A DNA stretch of 64,000 nucleotides from Lolium rigidum (lineage: Eukaryota > Streptophyta > Magnoliopsida > Poales > Poaceae), in NCBI RefSeq assembly GCF_022539505.1, contig NC_061510.1:394178249-394242248 (forward strand). Reading direction: 5' to 3'. Positions 31,900 through 43,301 of this stretch are shown here, piece by piece. Position 1 is the first letter of the stretch. Every line of letters begins with the position of its first letter. The position numbers and the translations under genes were made by a program. A model generated the notes under the pieces. It did not search any database, was not told the DNA's origin, and was given only the letters and a program-made list of their open reading frames with translations.

Positions 31900-34800
31900 A
31901 ATAGGAAAGCGCGCTCGTCGAGTTCCTCCGTGCTAACATGGATATCTTCGCATGGCAACCTTCTGACATGTCCGGAGTACCTAGGGAACTCGCCGAGCAC
32001 TACCTCAACATCAATCCGGGGGCTAAACCAGTGAAGCAAGCTATGCGACGCTTTGGAGACAAGAAGCGCCGCGCCATAGGAATGGAACTAGCAAAGTTAC
32101 TAGAAGCGAGGTTTTGTAATAGAAGTTATTCACACCGATTGGGTCGCGAATCCCGTCCTTGTACCCAAAAAGAACACCTGAAATACTAAGAATGTGCATC
32201 GATTACTCCGGCTTGAACAAACATTGCCCGAAGGATCCGTTCCCCTTGCCGCGCATTGACCAAGTCATTGATTCGACGGCGGGGCGGAACTTCGTGTTTT
32301 CTTGATGCGTATTCGGGTATCATCGGATCCGGATGAAGGAATCCGACCAAAAGGCGACTTCATTCATAACCCCGTTTGGTACTTACTTGCTATGTTACTA
32401 TGCCTTTTGGTTTGAAAAATGCGGGTGCTACTTACCAGCGTACGATGCAGCGGTGCTTGAAGGACCAAATTGGCCGGAACGTGCACGCTTACGTCGACGA
32501 CATCGCGGTCATGACCCGGAAAGAATCCGACTTGATCGGCGACCTCACGAAACCTTCAACAACCTCCGCAGGTACAAGATGATGTTGAATCCGGCTGAAG
32601 TGCGTCTTTGGCGTGCCAGCCAGGAAAACTCCTTGGCTTCATAGTCTCTCACGGAGGCATTGAGGTGAACCCGGAAAAGATCAAGGCAATCCTGTGCATC
32701 AAACGACCAACTTGTCTCAAAGATGTGCAACGGCTAGCTGGTTGCGTCGCGGCAATCGGCGGAGTTTGTTAGCCGTCTTGGCGAGAAGGCGCTACCTGCT
32801 GCACAAGCTGCTGAAGAAAACGGACAAATTTGTGCGGGACGACGCAGCCGACGCAGCTCTTCGTGGGTTGAAGGAAATACTTACCTCCCCACCTATCTTG
32901 GCAGCCCCGGTAGAGTCGAGCCAATGCTCCTTTATCCGGCGGCTACCAACAAGGTCGTCGGCCTCGTCATCGTGGTGGAGCGAAAGGAAGAAGGTCATGA
33001 ATATGACGTCCAAAGACCTGTCTACTACATAAGCGAGGTCGTTGACGGAATCAAAGCAAAGATACCCTCACTTTCGAAGCTAGCTTATGGAGTTTTCCTA
33101 GGCAGCCGGAAGCTGAGACACTACTTCCAAGAGCACCCGAGTAACGGTTGTGAGCAAAGCTCCGCTGTCAACAATTCTCAACAACGGCGACGCAACGGGA
33201 CGAACAGCTAAGTGGGGCATCGAATTATCCGCCTTCGACATCGCTTACAAGCCAAGGACTGCGGTAAAATCCCAAGTCTCGGCAGATTTCGTTGCGGATT
33301 GGACGAAGCTCCGGATGCAAGTCCGGAGCCGGAACCGAAAACATGGGTCATGCACTTCGACGGATCCAAGCGGCATCAAGGCTCGGGAGCCGGAGTCACC
33401 ACGAAGTCCCCTACCGGAGAAGAGCTGCGGTATGTTGCGCAGATCCACTTCGAAGCTACAAATAACATGGCGGAATACGAGGCTCTACTACACGGACTGC
33501 GCATCGCTAAGGAACTAGGGATCAAGCACATCATTTGTCTGCGGAGATTCCGACACGGTGGCACAGACAAGTAGCCGGAACACAGGAACGCTAGAAATTC
33601 CGTCATGGCGGCCTACGGAGACGAAGTTGACGAGATCGCCAAGAGCTTCCTCGGATACGAAGTCAAATACGTCGGAAGAGACGACAATGCAGCGGCGAGA
33701 TATGCTATCCAAGCTCGGATCCGGCAGAAGCCAATTCCGCCCGGAATTTACCTAGAGCATCTCCGGATACCCTCCGTGAAGGGCGCTAACCCGGAAAACC
33801 CGAAGTGGCGGTGTCTCCGGCTAAAGAGGTATTAGCTACCATTCCGGCTTGGACACGGCCTTTCCTGGACTACCTCATCGATCGAAGTTGCCGGAGGACG
33901 AGGTCCTCGCGCGCCGGATCATCGGACGAGCACGATCCTACACAATTGTTGATGGACAGCTCTACAAACGAAGCGCAACGGGGGTATTTCTCAAATGCGT
34001 CTCGAATCAAGATGGCATTGAAATCCTCGGAGAGATCCACGCGGGGGCTGCGGGCACCATGCCGCTCCCGGGTCACTCGTTGCAAAAGCTTTTCGGCTAG
34101 GCTTTTATTGGCTCACGGCTAAAGAAGATGCGATAAGATAGTCAAGACCTGCCGAGGTTGTCGGTACTACGCTACTCAACCAAACGCTCCAGCCCAAGAG
34201 CTGAAGACCATACCTATCACACGGCCATTTGCGGTGCGGGGGCTCGATATGGTTGGTAAGTTAAAAAGATCATCTCCTGGTGGTTGTGAATACCTCACGG
34301 TCGCTGTTGACAAGTTCAGCAAGTGGATCGAGGCCAAGCCGGTGAGAAAAGCCGACGGTGCTACGGCACTAAAATTTGTCATCGGCCTCGTAATGAGATT
34401 CGGCATCCCACACGGCATCATCACGGATAATGGCACAAACTTCGCTCGGGGAGAATTGAAGGATTCTTGTGAAACAATGGGGATTCGATTGGACCTTGCA
34501 TCTGTGGCTCACCCACAATCCAATGGTCAAGTCGAAAGAGCTAACGGTCTAATATTATCAGGAATCAAGCCACGCCTCGAAGAACCGCTGCGAAGAGCAG
34601 CCGGAGCTTGGGCCGACGAAGCTGGACGCTGTTTTGTGGAGTTTGCGAACTACCCCTAACAGGTCAACGGGGTTTACCCCTTTCTTCCTGGTATACGGAT
34701 CCGAAGCCGTCATTCCCTCCGACATCATCCATGATTCACCGCGAGTTTCCGCCTATAACGATGAAACGAGTGATGAGGCCGGACGGCTATACGTGGACCT

Positions 34801-35046
34801 GATCGAAGAAGCTCGGAATCTAGCCGACCAGCGTTCCGCCATCTACCGGCGAAGCTCCGACGCTATCACGGTCGTCGAGTTCGGAAACGCTCCTTCATGG
34901 CGGGAGACCCGGTCCTCCGCCTTCGACAGGTGAAAGACCATAAGCTGCAATCTCCGTGGGAAGGACCCTTCGTTGTTAGCAAAGTGCTTCATAACGGGTC
35001 GTACTACCTTGTTGATTTCCGCGAGCTAAGGGATAGACACTCCTAG
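31900..35046 (+). pseudogene. Gypsy RT, RNase H and integrase pseudogene
   Basis: Pieces in order: MDIFAWQPSDMSGVPRELAE (31938), a YSGLNKHCPKDPFPLPRIDQ-like block (32205), SFITPFGTYLL, MPFGLKNAGATYQR, YVDDIAVMT (catalytic Asp pair, near 32492), an RNase H with MHFDGSKRHQGSGAGV (33350) and EATNNMAEYEALLHGLRIAK, then integrase with GLDMVGKLKRSSPGG, VAVDKFSKWIEAKPVRK, ITDNGTNFARGELKDSCE and HPQSNGQVERANG (D,D,E core), ending HNGSYYLVDFRELRDRHS. Frame changes occur at about a dozen places, with short deletions in the RT finger region (32110-32330). Non-functional. Confidence 0.92.
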
Positions 35047-35690
35047 CGGCGCCGGAAACGCAAGCGTGAGGATCCGGATGACATCTACGATGAAACGAGA
35101 TCGCCCTTGGAATATAGCACAGCTACGTCCTTTCTACACTTAGCATATTTTTCCGAGTTACAAACTACTGTAATAGTTATACATGATCAATGAAATAAAG
35201 CTTATGGTTCACTCTTTGAGTCTTTTACCTCCTTTACTTGTTCATTTTAGATCGTGTATGTTTTTCCGACTAAAACCGCAGAGTTGGATATTTCCGCCTA
35301 GGCGTGTATGAAAGTTGTGATTTTCAAAATCGTCCTTTAGGACGTAAGCTTAAGTTTTTCGATTAAGTTGTTATCCATTGCGAACTCGTGGATTCCTAGT
35401 AGCGATTTCCGGCACCTATGCTCAGGGGCTTGTTTCCGCGGTTATGGACGGACTGCCATTGGGCTTCGTCGCCGGCGGCGAGCGTTCCGGCTACGGTTTT
35501 CCGGCTCGTGGAAGGTCAAGCGGGCAAGCCGGAAAATAACGAAGTCAGCACTTGCTTTCCGACATAAAACGAAACATAATATTTAGCGGATAGCAGGATA
35601 AGTGTTTCCGCCCCATGCATAATCGTTTCGTTCCTAGCTACTTAAGAATTTAAGTCTTATTACAAACCCTCACTAGGGCCAAAATGATGC
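35047..35690. other. non-coding stretch between integrase and the antisense gene
   Basis: Contains CAATGAAATAAAGCTTATGG (35188-35207), a possible polyadenylation region for gag-pol, and AT-rich sequence. No supported frame. Confidence 0.4.
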
Positions 35691-35719
35691 AACTGGTCTC
35701 ATTGTTTTCAACAGGAACT

Positions 35720-38700
35720 CTACTCGGAGTCCTCCTCTTCAGATTGCTGGTAGCTGGAGCCGTCGTCGCTGCCACCAGATCCGGCTTTAGAGTCATTTCC
35801 AGAGTTTTCTCCGGAGCGCTCGCTGCTGGACCCGGATCCTTCCCCATAAAACTCTGGCTCGCCTGCTTCCTCCTCTGCATCGGAGAAACCTTCGGGCAGA
35901 TTGTGTTTGCTGTACCAGAACGAGTGATCCACTCGCCTGACAAACAGCTCCTCATAGCCTTCAGTTTCCGCGAGGAGGGCGCTCATGTCGGAACTCTCGG
36001 GGGCTCCGCGTGCAGCTTGCGCCATGTTGAGTGACGGGAAGAAAGCCTTGCAGGTGGCTAGGACTAAGGAGGCGGCTCCGCGCGGCGAAGACTTACGCCG
36101 GTCCTTGATGAACTCCGGCACTGTCGCATAAGTTTGGTCATTGTGTCAATGAGCTGTGGTTTTGGCCTTCTTCGGCGACGAGGCCGTGGCGATTCCGCGG
36201 CGAGGCTTTAAACAACGCATCGATTGAGATCCGCACTTCCTCGTATGCCTCCGTCCTCGTTAGGTTTGAATCCTTTGTCCACTCAAGGCCAAGGCTTGCT
36301 GTGGAAGAAAGGGGTTCAGTTCGTCCAGAGAGAACATATAAGCTGGTTGGAGCAAACGACGCGGAAAAATGCTTACGGAAGATAAGCTTGTCAATGGTTT
36401 CCGCCTCCGCTTCCAGGGCTTTGTTCTTGGCAATTAAGGAGAGCGCGCGGCCTTGGCTCTTCTCCAGCTTGTCGATCGGTTCCGCCTTCTCGCGGGCATG
36501 CTTCTCGGAGAGCTCTTTCCTTGCCTCAATCTCTTTGCTCGAGGATTCTTTCATGAAGTTGTTGAGGGACTCGTTCTCCGCCTCAAGCACCTTGACCTTG
36601 GCGGAAAGCTCAGCAAACGAGGCGTGCTTGGCAGTTTCTTCTGGAGACAGTCAAGTTGCGCATGTTATGCAATATGAACTATGACAACACAAAAAGTGAA
36701 ATACCCGGGTTTTGTACCTTTAAGGCGGGTCTCGAGCAGGTGGATAGCCTTTTGGCTGTTTTCCGCGTTTTGTCGCGAGCCCCTCAATCTCCGTGATCTG
36801 CTCAAGCACATGGATGCGCAAATCTTCGTGCGGTTTCCGTGTGGTCGCGTGAGACGACGGGGAGTTAGTCGGATATTTAAAATCTTGGGGGCTAGCGAGG
36901 AGTTCAGTTTGAGATATAAAAATTTTAAATTTCCGCCTAAAGTACATTGCGGGAAAGCATCGGATAATACACACGGAGCTATATCACCCAATGCTTGGGG
37001 GCTAGTGTTACCTGCCGCACTTCCTTGTGCTTGGCGAAAAAATCTTTCAAATCTTTCTCCAGTTCCGCGAGATCTCGTGTCTCCTCGTCCGGCTTCCCCC
37101 ATACCTTGTTCGGCATTGCGGAAACTTCCGCGTGACGGCTGTGCGAGGGTGAGCTTACGGAGGGATGGAGTTGGCTCGAGGCTGACTCGGGGCGCATTGG
37201 TAACTTGGAGGAGCTTGACCTTCTGCTCTTGTTCTTCATTGGTAGGCCCCGCGAAAGCGGAACTCAGCCGATCGGAGGGAGGAACGGGTGAGGAGGTTCC
37301 CTTGGCGGAGTCGCCCTGGTGAGCGGGATCTTCGGGAATGTCGTCAAGGTCGATGACGTCCTTCGGATCCGGCTTGGAGGTGGATGAAGCTTTTGGCGGA
37401 ACTCCAACCTCGGGAGTAATGGGAAATGAAGCCGGAGATGGCTTGGCCTTTTTCTTGATGACCCTTGGGGCCTTGGGAGGCCGGCTTCCGGAACTTCGGG
37501 AAAAACATAAAAATATAAGAGCAAGTGTTAAATCAGAACTTGGGTCTCGGAAGAAGACGCTTACCGGAAGGCTTGAAAAAGTGTTGGATGGCGAGGCTGC
37601 CCCTTGTTGCTGGTATTAATCGGCGCGAGGCGCTTCTTTTCCGCCTCAGCTTTCCGGGTAGCCGCGATGCTTGAGTGTCTCGCGGGGGCGTTTCGCGTAA
37701 GGGCTTGAAGGGGCTGGTTTCTTCCTCTTCGCGGGACGTGAAGCTTCGGGAGCTTCCGCCTCGACGTGGCCTGCTGGATCCGCGTGGCCGGTGGATGGGA
37801 CTCGGAGGAGAGTTCCGAGTTGATTTTCCTCCGGCGCCTCGAGCTGGTTCGAAGTTACACTTAGCCAAAAGTTCGAAGAAAAATAATAAACCAAAGTCAA
37901 GACGACGTACCGCGGTTCCGGATCCATTTGTATGGATATCCTTGTTGCATACGTGAACATGGAGTTCACGTGAGATCTTGAGGAGAACCCGGATCCTCTT
38001 GTCGATGGCGTCAGCGGACAGATTATCCTTGGTGGCGCGCATTGGATCATCGCGCCCCGTGTATTCAAACATCGGGCGGTCCTCGTTTTGTAGCGGTCTG
38101 GATCCGCTTGGTGAACCGAGGAAAGGGTTAAGTCCTTCCCCGTCAGCCCCTCCTCCGTGAGCTTGCGAGATCCGCCTAACGGCGCGGGTTAGTTGAGGCG
38201 AGTCGGAGAAGTGGGGGCGAGTGCGTCCATGACGGAAGCTCGGTGGGAGGGCGGTTCTTGAAAACCGGAAGTTTCTTTTCGCTCGCCGGGTCGGAGACGT
38301 CCTTCGGATAGAAGAAGCCCCCGGACCGGTACCTCGCGGATTCGTGGCGGTCGGTAGGGGGTAGACGCGGCCCGGGCGGAGTATAAAAGTGATGGATCCG
38401 CATGTAGCGAGTTCGGCGGATTGCCGGATCCTCTCCTTCTTGACGAGAGAAAAAGTATTGGAATAAAGAAATCTCGGGGTTACCGGAGATGGCCTTCGCA
38501 GAGGGCGACGTGGTTGCCGATGGCGAGGACGCTGTTTGGAGAGATGTTGTGGGGTTGGAGTCCATACGTCTTCGGTATCTCCGAGGAAGAAATCCGAAGG
38601 CGGAAATGAAAATCCGCGCTCCACCGGTGCCTTCGTCGGCACCATCTCGTTGTCCTTCGGAGCCGGAGCAAGTTCATCCGGAACCGACCTCCGGCTTCCG

Positions 38701-39000
38701 GGTTGCGAAAGCCCTCCGACTCGAGATTCTTGAGCTCCATCTCGGTGGTGGCACGGGGCCACCACTTTCCCTTAGCTTCGGAGTCGCGCTTCGGAGCTTT
38801 TGACTTCTTGGCAGCTTCCTCCGTCTGCTGCACCATTTGACCCGCTTCGGAAGTTTTTCCGGGTGAGCGGAGGTCCCCTCGGTTTCTTTGCCGGAATCCC
38901 TCGGAGGATCCGGCTTAACCGGGGCGAAGGGAGGCGGAGCGGAGGAGATCGGCGTCGCCATGATTGGTTCCGAGCTTGGAGGCGGAGTTGTTGAAGACAT
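35720..39000 (-). pseudogene. antisense gene of the Gypsy element (gypsy-type transposon family protein), broken
   Basis: The minus strand carries a multi-exon gene opposite to gag-pol. A first coding ATG at 39000 directly follows a TTTTCTTCAG acceptor. Domains in order: GKWWPRATTEMELKNLESEG (near 38760), VERGFSFPPSDFFL and YGLQPHNISPNSVLAIGNHV (38620-38500), coiled coil with Glu/Lys repeats (36600-36400), RGAASLVLATCKAFFPSLNM and GYEELFVRRVDHSFWYSKHN, and an acidic tail ending QQSEEEDSE with the stop at 35720. The block WW...L..L...G...RGF..P...FF...L..YGL.P.H..PNS resembles Pfam 'putative gypsy type transposon' proteins (recalled, not searched). Frameshifts (for example near 38860) break this copy. 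Function unknown; such antisense genes are known in some Tat-lineage elements. Confidence 0.75.
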
Positions 39001-39319
39001 CTGAAGAAAATAGTTTGTCGGAAACTAATTTTAGTCGAGTCCCATGTCGTCTTCCCCAAAGTTTACCCCTACCAACTACGGCACGAGAACGGCGCTCGAG
39101 AGCTCACCGTGATGGAGTCCGCGGTGGTCGGAGTCGCCGGCGGCGAGGTTTCCGCGCGGTGGCTCGCTGAAGTTAAGAGCCGGACGAACACCGTGCGGCG
39201 GAGAGGCGACTCCGGCGGAGTTCCGGCGAGATTCCGGCACGGCGGAGAGGAGCTCGTGGGCGGCGCTTGGGCGAGAGCCGAGAAGGGGGTGAATGAGGGT
39301 AAAAGGGCTCGACGGCGGA

Positions 39320-39327
39320 TATTTATA
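39320..39327 (-). promoter_or_regulatory. TATA box of the antisense gene
   Basis: TATAAATA on the minus strand in CCCTATAAATATCCGCC. A GC-rich leader follows, then a GTGAGC donor near 39110 and the acceptor just before the ATG at 39000. The same arrangement occurs in the second copy (60433-60440). Confidence 0.65.
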
Positions 39328-39748
39328 GGGCGAGGGGATGAGATTCGTGTTCCGCATCCTGCGGTCGGAACGCAAGCGTCGCACCGTTGGATGCGTGACA
39401 CGTGTCCCAAACCCTAGCGGTAAAAATGGCTAGAGATAAGTTACCGCGGAAATCGCGCGAAAATGGCGCCAGAATTGGCGGAACCGTTTGAGTCTTTTAA
39501 GATTCCGGGTAATTGCGTAAGGATAAGTTTGTTCTCGTTCGTGCAGGGAGTAACCCGGAGATGTTCTTTGGAATGTCGATGGATGAAGTCCCGCAGGTGG
39601 GAGCATTTTCCGGCTTTAAGTTGGAAAAAGAAGAAAATGCAAAGTTGGAGCTCTTCAAGTTTCTCCGCGTTACCAACGTTTGCCGGAGATCATGATAGGC
39701 CGGCAAGGCGGAAGCTGCAGGTGAAACTCGGAGAACTGCGGGGGCTAC

Positions 39749-40312
39749 TGTTGTGGGTATACTTCATGGGTGTACCATCGACGGTGCCTAGATCCGGCAA
39801 GCCCGGGTGGCCCACGGACGGTGATGAGGCATGTGGCCCATCGGGCGGCCCGATTCTTGTTGATCATGAAGGAAGAAGTCCGGCCCGGGATCGGCAGGCC
39901 GGATCCGTACCGACATAGGAGTAACCCGGATCCATGGAGGCCCATGAGGAACCCGGATCCAGTACGACGTATATGGAGGGCGGATCCGTGACGTGCACGG
40001 CAAGATATTGTACCGTAGTTATGCTGTCTGTAATCCGGCTAGGACTCTTCATGTAAACCCTAGATCCGTGCGCCTTTATAAGCCGGATCCCGGGAGCCCT
40101 AGAGGCACGTTGACAACCACAACTCATTGTAACAACGCGAAAGCGCCCAGATAATTCCAGACAAGCAGCAGTAGGCCCTGTCATCGTGCAGGTGTTCCGA
40201 AGCTGGGTAACTCGCGTACCACCGTCCCGTGTGCACTCCGCCCTATGGCCCCCACTTCTTCTCCCCCTCGTGAGGATCCCTCCTCCGAGGTATCGTCGAT
40301 TAGGCAACGACA
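39749..40312 (+). mobile_element. Gypsy 3' LTR (564 bp)
   Basis: It starts TGTTGTGGGTATAC after the purine tract and ends GGCAACGACA; TATAA at 40077-40081. The most divergent patch from the 5' LTR is near 40020 (ATGCTGTCTG against ATGGCATGCACG). Confidence 0.95.
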
Positions 40313-40317
40313 GTCTT

Positions 40318-42394
40318 CCTTGAACATTGTATTCGTTTCTGAAAGATCTTCCTTGGACATTGCCTGAGTTGAGTCTCCATGAAAATTAGACTATGGGTAG
40401 AGCAGTCCTCGCACCGCTCTGGCCCAACCACTCAGCCAGCCCTGATATTGGTGGCAGCATGGCATGGCACCGCTCGCGCGTGAACGGCCGAACGAACGCT
40501 AGCTGCCGAGTCAAACGAGCCGGCTTCGTGGAAGTGGAACATGCGCACCGTCGACCGTGCACCGGCTCGGCTGGCTTCGATCGGCTCGGGCCGTGTACCG
40601 TCTATCGGATCATCATTATTAATCTATCTCTATCCAAATCACGCGCACAGATTGATGTGGGTTCGGTTGCTCCCTCCTGCCGACGACGACCTTCGGGTCT
40701 AGATTTCCATGCCTTTTCTACGTCACTGCAGACCCGGTCGAGACCAAGCCTTGTTCTTTTGTACGTATCTCATCTACCTGCATTGACCTTTTTTTTTCTT
40801 TGGTACTTGTGTAACTCGTGGGGTACGATTTGATCCACGATTTTTTTTTGCTTGTTTGATTGCGCGTTAAAAGTGACATGGTCCTTTTAACATGATAAGT
40901 ACTCATCTTTTCGGTAATATGTGTTTTATTAGTTAAAAAAATAGTCATTATATCCGACCATTCTATAACTAAGAACAAGTCTAGCAAAAAGAGAAAGAAA
41001 AGAAGAAAATCAGATAATCATCAAAGAACTTGTGGATCGTCTATGGTGATGGGGTCCAACCCGAAGATGGCATTGGATAAATAAATGTTCATCAACGTAT
41101 TCTCTAACCCTGTAGACACCTTTTATATTATGGGTTTATTCCATGCGTTTTAGAGATGACCAAAACAGAGCAAATTGGTACACACATAACCTGCATGAGA
41201 AAAAAAATCTTATGGTAAAAAACGCTTGTCATTTCTACATAGCCAAAGTGATCAAATATTGGCGAACGCTCTCACCCTTATAAAAATCCTAAGCTTGTTA
41301 TTGACACCATGTAATCGGTTGCCAAATAAGTTGTCAACACTACGTGTCAGATACAAGCTAGAAATAGAAGGAGCAAAATTGCATTTGAAAGAATAAGTTT
41401 CTGATTGATTCAAGTCTTTTCTCTTGGAAAATTTCTGAAGAATTCAACTCATTCTTTTAGCTTGTCTCAGCATCCCTCACATCATCCCTCTACTCTACTG
41501 CGGCACACGGAATCTCCCCAGCAGCCATGTCCACCACCCATTTCCCTTCCCCACCTCCCCACCACAGTTCGGATGACGCTGCTAGACTTGCGGCGGATGT
41601 CAGTGGCAAGGACAATATCGTTCAGTATCGTACATGGGAGTCCTCAGGTTTTCAATAAACTTGAGACAATGCATTTGAATAGGAATAAAATAGGACGATG
41701 GTCACTAAACTTGTGACTGAACCTCATTGTGCACCTAGGCCATCGTCCATGGTTATACACGATTTACAGTCACCAAATATATAGATGGTCACTTGCCCTC
41801 GTAGAACCTCGTATTTGCTGGCGTGGCACAGAAGTTGATTGTTCTTCAGCGGTGTATTTTTTTTCCAAATTAGTCCCCCCCCCCTCAATTCTGCAATCTT
41901 ATACAAAGTAGTCCCCGTGGTTATAGCCCCCCCCCCCCCGATGTCATTCTCCTCCTCCTCCCCGTCCTCCTCGTCCTCCTCTCTTTTCCTTATCCCCTGC
42001 CTCTGTTGGTGGAGATTCTGCCTTAGTTTGGCTTTGTTTTCTATTAGAAAACCAGCTTTGCAACATGAAGAGGAGACTCAAACTTCTATAGGAAGTTCAA
42101 TCGTCTCATATAGTAATATATACGAGAGATTGAGAGTGAACGGTGGTTAAAATTAAACAAACAATCGATAGTCTACAAATATATTTACTTTTTTCCTCTA
42201 AAACCATTGCCAATGCTCCCGTTTCTCGTCAACTTTGCATGTAAATCATTTTTAAAATTGACAACCAAGCTAAAGATGGTCAAATAGCTCAGCCTATAGT
42301 GACCCGAAGTCCGAACCACTAAAGAGGTCCCTCGCGAAAAAATAGGGCTTCCGGTTTTAAAAGGTAGTGGCTAGTTGTTTTACGTTGTTTATTC
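40318..42394. other. intergenic DNA without a supported gene
   Basis: Contains long C runs (41876-41884, 41925-41938) and a short frame beginning ATG at 41527 (MSTTHFPSPPPHHSSDDAAR, 43 codons) with gene-like composition but no recognised family. Otherwise AT-rich, with no paired inverted ends found. Confidence 0.4.
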
Positions 42395-43052
42395 GAGCAT
42401 CTCCACCGAGGAGCCCAATAGCGCCCTCAATAGTCATTTGGGGCCGGCGATAAAACGTGACGCGGTTTCGAGTCTAATAAAATCGCCGGCAACCCCGTGT
42501 CGGCCCCTACGCGAATGACGCGAAACAGGCGCGCCGACGCCTCGTGCCACGTCGGATTTCAGTTGCGTGCCCTGCTCATCAGAGATACACGGCGCCGATC
42601 GCTTTTTTAAATACGCGTAAATACGGTCGTTGCCGAAACCCAATGCTGCGTGGAGACCGAACACCATACGAACACACACATGGCGGCGACCTAACTCTTG
42701 GATGGCATCAATGCTCCTCTGAGTGCTTAACCCCCACCCACACACACCGTTGTCTCCATCCAAATCCTCCCAACCCTAACCGCCACCGCCAGTAAAATCC
42801 ACTGTCGGCACTCCACGAGATATGACACACAACTACGAGGCCGACGGAAGTGGCGCCGGTGGCGAGCGCTCGCGCCAATTCAACCTCGACGATGCGACCG
42901 TGCTCTATTGGCACCACATTTGGGAGCCGCGTTTGTGGTGCACCGATGTAGGGAAACCTTCACCAAACGAAGAAAGGCGTGCCAAAACCCCCGATAGGGC
43001 ACTGCCGGCGTCACTACCGACGCCTATTTGGGAGACGCTGATGGAGATGCTC
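42395..43052. mobile_element. possible TIR element (GAGCATCTCCA ends)
   Basis: GAGCATCTCCACC at the left and its inverse GGAGATGCTC at the right (43043-43052) match for 11 bases. The interior is CpG-rich with a gene-like frame (WHHIWEPRLWCTD near 42910). No target duplication could be found, so the boundaries are tentative. Confidence 0.4.
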
Positions 43053-43301
43053 GGACTCCTGCCTGGTGAGTTGCAGAGTATCTCCTCAGCGCCGGGTATG
43101 GTGTTTCTTTTTTATTTATTGCACTTTTTTTTTGCTTCATTTATCGCACTCCGAGTCTCTGACTCGTTGGGCCCACGTGTAAGCACAAGCCGCAAAGCAT
43201 CCAACGCCGTGTAATCTTGGCCGGATGACGAGGAGACGATCCACTCGCTTCCCTCGCCCCTCACTCGACTCGCCACAGGATAGGTACCACGCGCGACGGC
43301 C

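Larger units (their letters stand above)
27338..40312 (+). mobile_element. complete Gypsy retrotransposon with antisense gene, TSD GTCTT
   Basis: 12,975 bp bounded by two LTRs in direct orientation and by GTCTT on both sides (27333-27337, 40313-40317). Order: LTR, primer-binding site, gag, protease, RT, RNase H, integrase, a 4.5-kb region whose coding is on the minus strand, purine tract (CTGCGGGGGC, 39736-39745), LTR. RT before integrase and the DGG protease motif are typical of Gypsy of the Tat-like lineage, members of which often carry extra genes downstream of integrase. All coding parts are broken. A second copy in inverse orientation begins at 59371. Confidence 0.95.
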
